64,000 nt of DNA from Pohlia nutans. Its lineage: Eukaryota; Streptophyta; Bryopsida; Bryales; Mniaceae. The stretch lies in assembly GCA_022496805.1 (NCBI GenBank), contig CM040090.1:7682001-7746000 (forward strand), written 5' to 3'. Each line of letters opens with the position of its first letter. Position 1 is the first letter of the stretch. The notes below the pieces were generated by a model. It searched no databases. It was not told the origin of the DNA and saw only the letters and a list, made by a program, of their open reading frames with translations. Of the stretch, positions 9,606 to 21,254 are shown piece by piece. The translations under genes were made by a program, and so were the position numbers.

Positions 9606-10981
9606 CAGGTACTCTTTTGAATGTTTATGCCCGTGCAATGCCGGCTGTGGCGAGCCCATATCCTTCCATTTTCTGCGGGCGGTGCCTAGCTGCCCAAGGA
9701 ATGTCGATTCTGTGCGGTTCCCGGCGATATCCTGATTCAGCACCCTCGACAAATGCATCAAGGTGTCGTGCTTCGATGGCGGTGCCCAAACAAGGGTAAA
9801 CTTGAATTGGGCAGCTGCTTCCGCATCAGGCTTCGATAGACAACCCTCCGCTATGAGTCGCCTGTGAGCTTCCACATTATGCTGCCCTCCGATTATGTAG
9901 AAACACATCTCCGCCGTGATCTCGTTCCTCATGGGAGTCAACTCAAAAAAGGTGGCCGGTGGATAATCCTCTCTCTTCCCCTCCATGTTCATGGGCCTCC
10001 CTTTCAATGGTAGCAAATACAGGTGTTGCCTCCCCATCTGGAATGACGGCATAAGCCGCTTCTGTGCTAGTAATGCCTTCACCCTCTCTTCGATGAGTGA
10101 TCTATATACAATTTTTGCCGGAGGTGCCCTGTACAGTTTAGCGATGTCTACTAGCATCTCTTTACCGGAGTCGAGATCTGATTGGAAAGGAATTCCACCA
10201 AAAATGTACACGGGGTTGAACTCTGCCTCGTACAGCCTTCTGATAGCTAGCTGTTTCTCCGTGCTCAGTGATTCTCGATTTGTCGATTTAAGGTGTACAG
10301 CATCATCCAACGTCAGAGGTCCTTCAGATTTCCGCCTCTTCTTCTTATCAGGCTCTTCTCCCGACTCGACGACATCTAATGGTGCACCCTTCACGGCTCT
10401 TGCCTTCCTTTTCTTTGGGGGCGTCTTGGGTGTTGGAGCACTAACCCGCACCAGCCTCGCGAGCTGGTCATCAATACCAGCCCTGTGCTTACTCAGAGTC
10501 ATCCACATCCTATGCACAGTAGAAGCGTCAGGCTCCGACTTCAAAAGCACAAACCCCTTGTCGTCAACATCCTTGCACAATCGTCTAGACAATGTCTTTG
10601 ATGGCATAAGAAGACCGTATGTGAGAGCCACATCGCCTGAGCCCTCTTTCACAAGAAGAAGGACCTTTGACGGATCCACAACCTCCATTTCCAGGACGTC
10701 GTTCCCATTGCTTGGGGTCATTGTAACATGCGCATCACTGCCCAAATATTCAGCAACAAGGCAGATGTCCGGATGTTTGCCTTCCAATTCGTCCCAATGA
10801 AGTCCCGAGCTCAACGCGTCGTCGCATTCAAAAATTTCAGGAACAGGTTTGTTCTCATATTCTGCAGATGACTTAACATGGTAGTTGTATCGCGAACACC
10901 AATTGCTCACAATACAATCCAATTGCACTGGGCTCTTGCCAATTGGGCGATCCGATCGCTGAACAGCTGGCTCCCTAGAAC
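9606..10981 (-). CDS. ParB-like N-terminal exon of the long minus-strand element gene
   Basis: Open frame of about 458 residues. It probably starts after a GTTCTAG acceptor near 10977 or a little higher, so the true start codon may lie in an unseen upstream exon. It ends at donor CTG|GTATGA (9605). Residues around 150-200 are basic (TPKTPPKKRKARAVKG, PDKKKRRKSEG), likely nuclear localisation signals. A segment near residue 340, MCFYIIGGQHNVEAHRRLI, resembles the ParB/sulfiredoxin-fold GxHR-type signature (G-G-Q-H-x-V-E-A). Downstream is STFLGQLGTARRKWKDMG. The DNA-binding or nuclease reading is inference. The promoter side is the palindrome array at 11.05 kb. Confidence 0.5.
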
Positions 10982-11047
10982 ATCCAAGAGGATCAACAGG
11001 TCAGGCTCCCTAATGGATAACAATTGAGCTACACACTTCTGATCTAT

Positions 11048-12285
11048 CTAACGGGGATCCTCCGATAGGGACAATCCCCCAGCACGTATGCCACCCTGAA
11101 CCCTATCAGGGGATCCCCCGTTAGAAAACGCCCTGTCTGCATAGCAAACGCGTTTGCTGCAGACATCTAACATCTCTATCGAGGGATCCCCCGATAGGAG
11201 AAATCCCCACAACAAATAGTGGGAATTGGTCCTATCGGAGGATCCCCCGATAGAAGACACACTGCCTACTTAAAGGTGACAGGAGCGCATTCACTGCATA
11301 CATCTACCCTGGCTCTCTAACAGGGGATCCTCCGATAGTTAGGAACAATCCCCCCAGCACGTATGCCACCCTAAACCCTATCGGGGGATCCCCCGTTAGA
11401 ACACAGCTTGTCTACTTAGTAAACGCATTCGCAGCAGACATCTAACACCTCTATTGAGGGATCCCCCGATAGGAAAAATCCCCACAACAAATCGTGGGAA
11501 TTGGTCCTATCGGAGGATCCCCCGATAGAAGACGCGAAACCCTCTCAAAGGTGACAGGAGCGCATTCGTTGCATACATCTACCTTGTCTAACGGGGGATC
11601 CTCCGATAGGAACGATCCCCCAAACACCTATGGCAATCCATCGTATCGGGGGATCCCCCGTTAGAACACGGCCTGTCTACTTAGTAAACGCATTCGCAGC
11701 AGACATCTAACACCTCTATCGAGGGATCCCCTGATAGGAAAAATCCCCACAACAAATAGTGGAAATTGGTCCTATCGGAGGATCCCCGGATAGTAGACGC
11801 GAACCCACTCAAAGGTGACAGGAGCGCATTCGCTGCATACATCTACCCTGTCTAGTAACGGGGGATCCTCCGATAGTTAGGAACAATCCCCCTAGCACGT
11901 ATGCCACCCTAAACCCTATCGGGGGATCCCCCGTTAGAAAACGCCCTGTCTGCATAGCAAACGCGTTCGCTGCAGACATCTAACATCTCTATCGAGGGAT
12001 CCCCCGATAGGAAAAATCCCCACAACACGTAGTGGGAATGGGTCCTATCGGAGGATCCCCCGATAGAAGACGCGAAACCCACTGAAACGTGACAGAAGCG
12101 CATTCGCTGCATACATCTACCTTGTCTAACGGGGAATCCTCCGATAGGAACGATCCCCCAAACACCTATGGCAATCCATCCTATCGGGGGATCCTCCGTT
12201 AGAACACGGCCTGTCTACTTAGCAAACACAGTTGCTGCACACATCTAACATCTCTATCGGGGGATTCTTTGATAGGAGAGATCTC
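11048..12285. repeat. palindrome higher-order array: about 4.5 copies of a ~270-bp unit with four palindromes each
   Basis: The opening palindrome (TAACGGGGGATCCTCCGATAG type) recurs near 11048, 11317, 11587, 11853 and 12126. Each unit then has TATCGGGGGATCCCCCGTTAG, TATCGAGGGATCCCCCGATAG and TATCGGAGGATCCCCCGATAG types in fixed order. Spacers repeat 'agcacgtatgccaccct', 'gcagacatctaacatct', 'aaatccccacaacaaatagtggg' and 'aggtgacaggagcgcattcgctgcatacatctacc'. It lies directly upstream of the minus-strand gene. The mix of TAAC/GTTA and TATC/GATA arms is systematic, not random decay. Confidence 0.93.
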
Positions 12286-12288
12286 CAT

Positions 12289-12329
12289 GAAACCCTAAAC
12301 CCTAAACCCTAAACCCTAAACCCTAAACC
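12289..12329. repeat. interstitial plant-type telomere repeat
   Basis: About 5.5 uninterrupted copies of AAACCCT, placed immediately after the last palindrome unit and before unique AT-rich sequence. A shorter run lies at about 13828-13852. Confidence 0.95.
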
Positions 12330-13830
12330 GCATTCACTAGTACATACTTCTAATTAGTGTTGTAAGTTTAGGTTTAATTAGCGTTAATTAGGTTTAGTGA
12401 GAGCTAATTTTAGTCTGCAAGGATTGGATTACTCACTTTCCCGGCCGTTGCGACGTTGTCTCCTTCAGGGCTGCATCAGTACTAGGCGTTTCCATCTCTT
12501 GTGCAGATCAAGACCTGCATTCAGCGTTGGATCCAAAAGATAATAGTGAATAATTATTCAGAACCTGATTCACAAATGAATAAAGAATGATCTAGCATGC
12601 ATCATAGCAAAATAATGAATGCTTAACCAGTCCTACATTGTAACAAACCCAACAAAGAAGACGCGTCTAGTACAGAAGATTCCTTTATTATATTGGCAAG
12701 ACTAAACGTTCTTATAATAAATATAGATAAACCCTAGTAACGATTCATAGAGCGCAACAGCAGACTGAGAGTGAGTACTCAACCTTGAATCTCTATTACA
12801 CAAGTCACTCAAATTGATTATAACAAAGTTACCTAGTAAGCTAGTAAGAGATTTAGGTCCTGTTAAAAAATTCAGGGCTGGTACTCTTCACTCACGACAG
12901 GATGAGAGAGTACTACGCAATGAGATTCCCAGCATGCAGCTCTCCCCGTAGCTAGTTACCGATCGAACATTGAAACAGCAAGCAGGAGAACTACGCGCAC
13001 AAAACAAACAGTAATTGTGCAAGTAACAAGCATAAGATCGTACTAGTGGGTTTTCAGAACGTACCAATTGAAAGCTTCAGAAGCGCAAGAATTGGTGCAG
13101 CGGCCGAGCAGCACACGCACAGGGAACGCGCAAACGCCAAGGAAGGCGCAAACGCAACACACGCAGCCACGCTTAAATAACACAGTCACACAGAAACTAA
13201 GGCGCAAACGGAAGAGAGCAGCGGAAGGCGGAAGAGAGCAGCGGAAGGCGAAAGAGAGCGGCGAAAGGCGGAAGAGAGAAGCGCCGCCCGCCCGAAACAC
13301 GCACGCAGAAACCGCTTAAAACACGCACTCAACCACGCAGAAACTAGACCCGGAGCAGAAACGTAAACGCAAACGGAAGACTGAGAGCAGAAGAGAGAGC
13401 AGCGGAACTCAAGCGAGGCGCGCGCAAATGAGACTGTGCAAAAAAAAATCCACGACCACCTCCCCCCAACTGGATCCATCGGGAGAGACGACCCGACCCG
13501 TTGAGGGAGACGGGTTGCGATGGGTACGATCAGTGGGCCGCCAAGTGACTTGATTTGAGGTGACATGCAGGGAAGTCAAGTGGAACTAAGTCATGATTAT
13601 TCATTCATGCATGGCCACTCATATATTTGCATGATTTGCAGATTCTCAAAGTAATTAGTAGATTCTTGTCACTGATTTGTTACGATTTTTTATAATTCAC
13701 ATACAATAATACAATGACCCTAAGTATTTATATTTATAGTGATTTTATTGTTCTAATTAATCCTTATTCATGTACTAATTTACTAAACCGCAAGGTAGGT
13801 CCGCTTTAAAAGTTTTAAAAATAGATGCCT
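12330..13830. other. non-coding stretch with a purine-rich segment
   Basis: No convincing gene. 13195-13310 and 13370-13420 hold a purine-rich degenerate repeat (GGAAGGCGGAAGAGAGCAGC type), which creates spurious open frames on both strands. The sequence around 13440-13560 is GC-richer than its surroundings and could be an old promoter, but I see nothing specific. Confidence 0.5.
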
Positions 13831-13852
13831 AAACCCTAAACCCTAAACCCTA
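13828..13852. repeat. short interstitial telomere repeat
   Basis: Three to four AAACCCT units, a second site inside the AT-rich core of the big element. Confidence 0.9.
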
Positions 13853-15446
13853 TTAAACCATCAGTTGATAATATAAATTGCGAAACTCTGAACCTTGCCT
13901 AGACAGTTCGGAGTACAATACTCTAATTTCTGACTAAATTTTTTATTCTAATTGATATTCATACTAATAAATTAGAATATTGCTAGTTCAATACTAGTGT
14001 ATCCAATCATGTGCCATTGTTCCAAATCACACCCGCGTTTCTATATTTTTGTGCCGTCTTGTAGTCAATCTATTCCCATGCATTCCTTTAATTTGTACAT
14101 CCCGGTAGTAACTTTTTGTATGCTTTGCTCATGATTTAATTAATTTTATAAACAGTAACAAAATCCCTTTCGATTCCAACACTTTGATGTCGTAGGTCCA
14201 AACGTAACGCAAACTCCACACACCCCTCCATGTTCAGAATGATCTTCCCGACGGCAGAAGAAACACTACCAAGATGCATAACTTTTCTCACCTTGTTATT
14301 TAATTTACTAGACAGTATCATTTAGTTCTTTCAGGCAATGAATAGTAATTATAGTTATTAACTCCTAAGTATAGGTCCTCACCTAAATTCCTAAATTAGA
14401 GTACTGCTACGCTTCATTACAAAATGCAGTCAACAAGATATTTTGAACTTGATGTATGAATTATACAATGTGCACATGATGTTTTAATTTTAGATTCTTT
14501 CCATATGGTCAAATTTATAATTATTGATTGTTATCACCAAGTATAATATTTGAAATTCAAAATTCAAAATTTCACAACAATATGATTGATTACAAATATT
14601 TAAACGAATTATTCATTTATTCATACGTGTTGTGATGGGTCGAAATGTAAATAAATACACCATAATTAAATGTAGGAATTATTGTAAAATATTTGGTTTG
14701 TTTCTAAATCTTATGAATTAGAATGATCTTTTCAACTTTCAAGAGCACTATTGAACGTCCGACTTTTGAAATTTTGTGTGAATCACCGCAATATGAAATG
14801 TGGCACAAAAATTTTGGATACCCTCGTCATAATTATGGTAATAACATATAGTTACATAATTGTATAACTAAATCGTATATAATTATATCATATACTTATA
14901 CAATGTACAGTTATATAATTAAAACATTCAATACATTTACATCATAATTACAATATACTTACACTAAACACACAAATATTCACGTATACTTAGACTAAAC
15001 ATATATTTAAAATAGAATATATCTGTATACAAAGGTATTTAGACATATAACCTCTCGAATACAAGGGGGTTTTTAGAAGGGGTTATGAACGCACGTAATT
15101 CTCAAACATAACGTAGAGTGCACCCCCCCGAGTTAAATACTAGAGGGCTATGAAATAAATGGAATATTCTACTATGTTACAGTGTACTTGGGATATATTC
15201 TAGGAATATTCTTATAATATTCTTCAATTGGGTTTAAAGCACGACCGTAAATTGCTCCTATAAATTTATAATTTTTATCTCGAATGTGAATAAAAGACAC
15301 CCTATATTTGTTCTCTCAATCATAGTGAATTAAATTTTTGACCGTGACTTCCCTAGGACTAAATCCAGTTAGTCAATATACGTGTACGTATATATACTAT
15401 TTTTAACATATATACAAATTTACTACATATATATACATATACATAC

Positions 15447-15480
<34 letters not shown>

Positions 15481-16179
15481 ATAATTATATATCTAGTATA
15501 TAATTATCTATATATATATACATACATATTGTAACAAATATATATAAATATATATACATGTATAATTTAAAATAATTTTGTTATACATAATTATATATAC
15601 AATATAATTAGGTTATATTATTATTTATTATAAATAATAAACATATTAGGTTATACAATGCAATTATAGTATATAATTATCTGGATAAATTACAATTGTA
15701 TAATATATATTTGTATATATATATATGTTTCATACGATACAATTAATATATACAATTATACAATTGAATATAGGGTATATTATACAATTAATATAAATGT
15801 GTATATATATACATATATAATTGTACATATATGTATATGTATGTTTATATTATATACATGTATATATACATGTATATACATACATATATATATACGTACT
15901 AGCAAATCTTGTGTTGAAATGCAACATAAATTAAACTAAATAAACATGATCAAGAAACATGGACTCCGTTGCAAACTTAAGATTGATCGAAAGAAATTGT
16001 AAAATTTTCAGTATACTTAGATGAAAATAGTCTTACAAAACAGGAAAATGGATAAAAATGGATGAAATGATATATGATGAGATTACATATATAATTTGAT
16101 ATCACTATGTGTATATCACATATATATGACATGTATTTGATAATTGTATATATACAACTATTATACAATCAGTTGTGTA

Positions 16180-16222
<43 letters not shown>

Positions 16223-16333
16223 CAATTATGTTATATATATGTATGTATGTATATGTATATGCATATATATATATATGTATACAATTAGGTTATATTTTAC
16301 AATTATGTATAATTATTAGGCTATATCTGTTAT

Positions 16334-16410
<77 letters not shown>

Positions 16411-16686
16411 CTTGTATAACCTTATATATTTATTGTATGTATAGGCATATAAATATTATATATAAGATACATAGTTAAAATTAATTATAGGTATATATAT
16501 ATGTATTTATTTGTGTATTTATGTATATGCTTATGTATATACTTATATATTTATGTATATATTTAATATGTATTCATTTAATATGTATGTATATATTTAT
16601 TGTATAATTATATAGGTATATATAATTATGTATATCTATGTATGATCATTAGTCATTATGTATATATATAAATAAACCAATAGTAG
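13853..16686. other. AT-rich core, no genes seen
   Basis: Very AT-rich with (TA)n tracts near 15449-15480 and 16184-16218, and many 'gtatatatgtat' runs. Open frames here are microsatellite artefacts. 14430-14600 resembles the body of TTAA elements seen at 49480-49740. Confidence 0.6.
16338..16404. repeat. (TA)n microsatellite
   Basis: About 33 uninterrupted TA units; further TA tracts lie at 15449-15480, 16184-16218, 17717-17750 and 59511-59540. Confidence 0.95.
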
Positions 16687-16914
16687 TTAACCCCTAAACG
16701 CCTGAACGTGTCTTTGCAACTAGTAGGATAATTACGTTGTATTTTGAATCCACACTAACTTTTATGGGTTTCAGTTTCAATCATAAGCTGAAATTTAAAT
16801 CACTACGATTCTAGTGAGCTATTGAGATTCCAATTTACAGTTTCTCGTTGATAGCAAATCCCGATTTTACGACAATGTATATACTATCTCTAATATGGGA
16901 CGTTTAGGGGTTAA
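16687..16914 (+). mobile_element. TTAA element, family A (228 bp)
   Basis: Bounded by TTAACCCCTAAACG and the inverted CGTTTAGGGGTTAA. The internal order (gaacgtg, 'ggtttcag', 'gtgagctattgagattccaattta') matches copies at 28509-28731 and 31436-31661. TTAA is the presumed duplicated target. Non-autonomous, no coding capacity. Confidence 0.8.
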
Positions 16915-17712
16915 TACGTGCTAAAACATACAGATACAAATATATACATATAAATGTATACATATATAGTTACATTTTTTTGATGTAATTAATTTTATTT
17001 GAACTTTTATAAATTCACAAGTATATGCACATACTAGGAACTTACTCCAACTAATTATAAATTTATAGTTTATTATAATTATTTATATATAAGAACTATT
17101 AATAGATAAAAGAACTTAAGTTTACTATGCAATCTCGTATATAAATATATGCATATACATTTATATAATTATGGAATACATTTTTGTACAGTTAATAATT
17201 ATGCAATCATATATGTTACACAATTAATAATTATATACATTTAACACGTTAATTTGAAATATATTTTGTACCAATAATAATTATATAGAATTTATATATA
17301 ATATATGTATTTGTATATGAACTATTATTAATTCACAATTGTATAATTATACAATCATATTAACTATATTGCATAATTATATATAAGTAATATATACAGT
17401 TAATACATATAATCTAATATATATGAAATTAAGTTAATATACACCGTTAATATATATGAAACAATCAATCATGTATAAATATGAACGATCTATGGTTTAG
17501 TGTATATATTAGGTAAATAAATAAATTAGTTTTTGTATATTAATGAATTGTATAGTACTATAATTAATTTTATACTTAGGTGCTAGAATCCATCTAAACA
17601 TGATTATATAATATATATTCTTATTTAGTTTACTGCACATAAAATAATTCAATTAGCTACTATATAATCAATATATATTACACAGGTAACTAAGTATATG
17701 GAAAATATAAAG

Positions 17713-17754
<42 letters not shown>

Positions 17755-18339
17755 TACTATATAGCAATTGTATTATACAATTATATAATTATGAATGATT
17801 CTATAATTATATATTTCTCGAGATTAACCTTGACTTTATATATAGTTTGATACTAATATTAACTATTAGAATCACTATTCAAACACTATATATTAAGAAT
17901 TATGAACAGTTAGTAACTAAAGTGCTAAAATATATATAAGTAAAATTTCATATATTAAATAGTTTACTGATTTGATTATATCATTATGAAATATTATTTA
18001 TAAGTTCATTCGTATTTCAACATATAAACTTTCAATATTAAAATATAAACATAAATATATATAATACAAATATATACAACACTGACTATGTGTTTTAACT
18101 GTCTGATATATATGTTTTAGCACTATCTATTACAAAATAATTCACAAATGAGTACACTTTGTGAACTAATTATAGGTATATAAACTACTAAAATAATAGT
18201 ATAATTATAACTGTTTATACATAAAAAGTTCTTGAGTTCTATTATAAAGTTTTTACGCAGTTATATCCAAGCACACAGTGGACACATCAATTTCAACTAT
18301 ATATATAATAATCGTACAGTGAATTTATAGTTGTATAGT
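16915..18339. other. AT-rich non-coding DNA
   Basis: Only AT-rich sequence with TA microsatellites (17717-17750). No gene or RNA seen. Confidence 0.6.
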
Positions 18340-18886
18340 TTAACCCCTAAGTGCCCAATCAACCATATTATGCTTGATTTTTGGTCAAACGCCCCAAAAA
18401 TCAAGTGTTTTTAGTTTTATTGTAGTCGGTGTTTCATTAATAGATGGTTAAGTTAAGTTAATCTACATCTTTTGACCATTGGGATTGGAGAATAGACTTC
18501 ATTTGAATTTTTTTTACCGTTGAGAAATTTGAATTTTGAGTGTTAAAAATACAAAGGGCTTTCTAAAAATGATCCAATCATAGGTTTCTTTTAATTTTTT
18601 CACTTTCAATTTTTTACTCCTTGTAAATATTACTTTTATCTACATTGAATATAATTTTTCATATTAAATTTGACAAAAGTATATTTATTTTGAATTTTTA
18701 CCTTATTTTCATGATAAAATTTGTAAATATTCAAACTATTTTCCAATCATGTTGAAAATTTTGTCATACCTTCATAATGTTGATGACTATCTATGAAAAA
18801 TTATAAATCATACAATGTGATATTTACAGTATGCAAACTATAGTGCTTTGACTTTTACGAAAGAGGTGAGGACCTTTAGGGGTTGA
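18340..18886 (+). mobile_element. TTAA element, family B (~547 bp)
   Basis: Opens TTAACCCCTAAGTGCCCAAT and closes TTTAGGGGTTGA (terminal TTAA decayed to TTGA). It is closely similar along its full length to 32276-32818, including 'caaccatattatgcttga' after the left end and 'aggtgaggac' before the right end. Confidence 0.82.
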
Positions 18887-20160
18887 TACAATTAAATACA
18901 AGAGTCATTTTTGACGGTCTATAATTATATGTTAACTTTTAGTAAACAATCAATAATTTATATATATATACTTTTAGAAGACAATTAATAAGTGCTACTG
19001 ATAGTATACATATATATCGAAATCCTAAACCTTAGTTGGAGGATTTGAGTATATTTTTGGTATTGGGAAATCCCCCGATTTACATGTCCAATTGGGTTTT
19101 TATTTTGTTCACAAAGCTATGGGGGGAGCGCTCAATATATTGTTTGTGGACTACTTCGAGTCCAACATTCATTTGATTAAATGTAGCATAATATTCCCTC
19201 TTAACCCTAAGATTCTCTTAGTACTATGGATATTCCCTCTAAACCCTACAGATTCTCTTCTAACCCTAGATACTCTCTTCAAACCCTAGAGATTCTATTT
19301 TATCCTTGGATACTCTCTCCAAACCCTATGGTACTTCAATCCTCAACTTGTTTTCACGCTATCATGGTACTTCAATCTTGAAGTGCCACTCACTACTCCC
19401 CACTCGTTGTACTACCGTCCTCCCACCACTAAGTTAGAATAAACTCCCCACTCCGTGTAGTACCGTCCTCCCACCACTAAGTTACAATAAACCCCTCTTC
19501 ACTCCATGTACTTAGGCACCTAGGCTTATTATGATTACGTCCTTTTTGATCCCCTCCCTCCCATTCTTGGATCCCGGCCTTGATTTTCCCTTCCAAACGG
19601 CTCCCTCCTCCATTCAAAAATTTCCCCCCTCCTCCTCCTCATTATGCTCCATCCTCCCTATTGTAATCCTTTTCTCTTTCATTTCAATCTGTGGTTCTTG
19701 GAGGCCTGGGGACGAACGATTCTTGGAGCATTGGAAGCCTGGGGAGCACTGTCTGGAGGAGAGCACTTGGAGGACATCAATTTCTTGTAAGTATTCTGTC
19801 CTTACACGGTGTTAAGTTCAATCCCTTTCGTTCAATTAATTACAGTCTGTGGTTTACAGTAAATTAAAGTGAATTCATTGGAGTAAATCGCAGTGAATTA
19901 GAGTTAGTATGTTGTTAGTATGTGAATTGCAGTAAATCACAGTGAATTAGAGTGAATGTATTTGGAGTAAATCACAGTGTATTAGAGATTTAGAGTTAGT
20001 TACAATAATTTATATCAGAGTAATATTGATTAGAATTATTTAGGATAAATTCATTTGGTGTTAATCAAAGGTAATTACAAGGCATTAAAGTTAATTACAA
20101 GTTATTAGAGTTAATTACGAGTAATTAGAGTTAATTACGAGTAATTAAGGTTAATTACAG
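18887..20160. other. non-coding stretch with degenerate telomere-like and short tandem repeats
   Basis: 19185-19330 has about six loose copies of a ~24-bp unit built on 'aaaccctagagattctctt'. 19385-19500 has a ~60-bp duplication ('agtaccgtcctcccaccactaagtta'). 19850-20160 carries many 'gagtaattacagtgaatta' variants. No gene seen. Confidence 0.55.
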
Positions 20161-20162
20161 CT

Positions 20163-20455
20163 GGATATTATTAATTACACGTAATTAAAGTTTATTACGA
20201 GTATTTGAAATTAAATACAGGTGGATATTATTAATTAAATACACGTAAGTAAGGTTAATTACGAGTACTTGAAATTAATTATAGGTGGATATTATTAATT
20301 ACACGTAATTAAAGTTTATTACGAGTATTTGAAATTAAATACAAGTGGATATTATTAATTAAATACACGTAATTAAGGTTAATTACGAGTACTTGAAATT
20401 AATTATAGGTGGATATTATTAATTATACGTAATTAAAGTTTATTACGGCTTATTA
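20163..20455. repeat. five ~62-bp tandem units in an alternating 124-bp pattern
   Basis: The motif GGATATTATTAATTA starts at 20163, 20223, 20287, 20347 and 20411. Odd units match odd and even match even, so the true period is 124 bp. It directly precedes the palindrome array. Confidence 0.85.
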
Positions 20456-20485
20456 TTTGTACTAAAGAATTAGCGTGAGTGCCTT

Positions 20486-21254
20486 CTATCGGAGGATCCT
20501 CCGATAGGGCAAGTGTCTAGTATTGGAGGAACCTCTATCGGAGGATCCTCCGATAGAGCTCGAGTCGTGCATTGCAGGGCATTCTATCGGTGGATCCTCC
20601 GATAGAACTAGTGCATCGCAATTTAGGCGTGCTCTATGGGAGGATCCACCGATAGAAGTACTGCGTTGCAATTAAGTCCCTTTCTATCGGAGGATCCTCC
20701 GATAGAGCTCGTGTCGTGCATTGCAGGGCCTTCTATCGGAGGATCCTCCGATACAGCTACTGCATTGCAATTTAGGCGTGCTCTATCGGAGGATCCTCCG
20801 ATACAGCTACTGCATTGCAATTTAGGCGTGCTCTATCGGAGGATTCTCCGATAGAAGTACTGCGTTGCAATTAAGTCGCTCTTTATCGGAGGATCCTCCG
20901 ATAGAGCTCGTGTCGTGCATTCAGGGCGTTCTATCGGAGGATCCTCCGATAGAACTAGTGCATTGCAATTTAGCCGTGCTCTATCGGGGGATCCTCCGAT
21001 AGAAGTATTGCGTTGCAACTAAGTTGCGCTCTTTCGGAGGATCCCCCGATACAGCTCGTGTCTTGCACTACAGGGCCTTCTATCGGAGGATCCTCTAATA
21101 GAAGTAGTGCACTAACATCAGGCGCGCTGTACCGGAGGATACTCGGATGGTGCTAGTGACTTGAAGTGGATGCGTCGTCCATCGGAGGATCCCCTGATGG
21201 AGCTATTGCCCTACATTGATGGTGCCTGGACTCTATCGAAGGATCCTCCGATAG
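20486..21254. repeat. sixteen palindromes at 49-50 bp spacing upstream of the transposase-like gene
   Basis: Copies start at 20486, 20535, 20584, 20634, 20684, 20733, 20783, 20833, ~20882, 20931, 20981, 21031, 21080, ~21129, ~21179 and 21233. Most are exact CTATCGGAGGATCCTCCGAT-type copies. The 27-28 bp spacers fall into three related types (gctcgtgtcgtgcattgcag; actagtgcattgcaattta; agtactgcgttgcaattaag), largely in rotating order. The last copies are degenerate. The array ends about 75 bp before the first ATG of the gene. Confidence 0.95.

Noticed and set aside
9985..10800. 271-codon plus-strand frame
   Set aside because: Antisense of the ParB-like exon; no splice or domain support.
13043..13566. 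Open frames over the purine-rich repeat
   Set aside because: Low-complexity composition and no splice or homology support.
16107..16419. Tyr/Ile-rich frames over TA repeats
   Set aside because: Microsatellite translation artefact.
20486..21254. CRISPR-like repeat-spacer array
   Set aside because: Repeats are regularly spaced, but the 'spacers' are three related sequences in rotation, the repeats are full palindromes, no cas genes occur and the DNA is plant nuclear.
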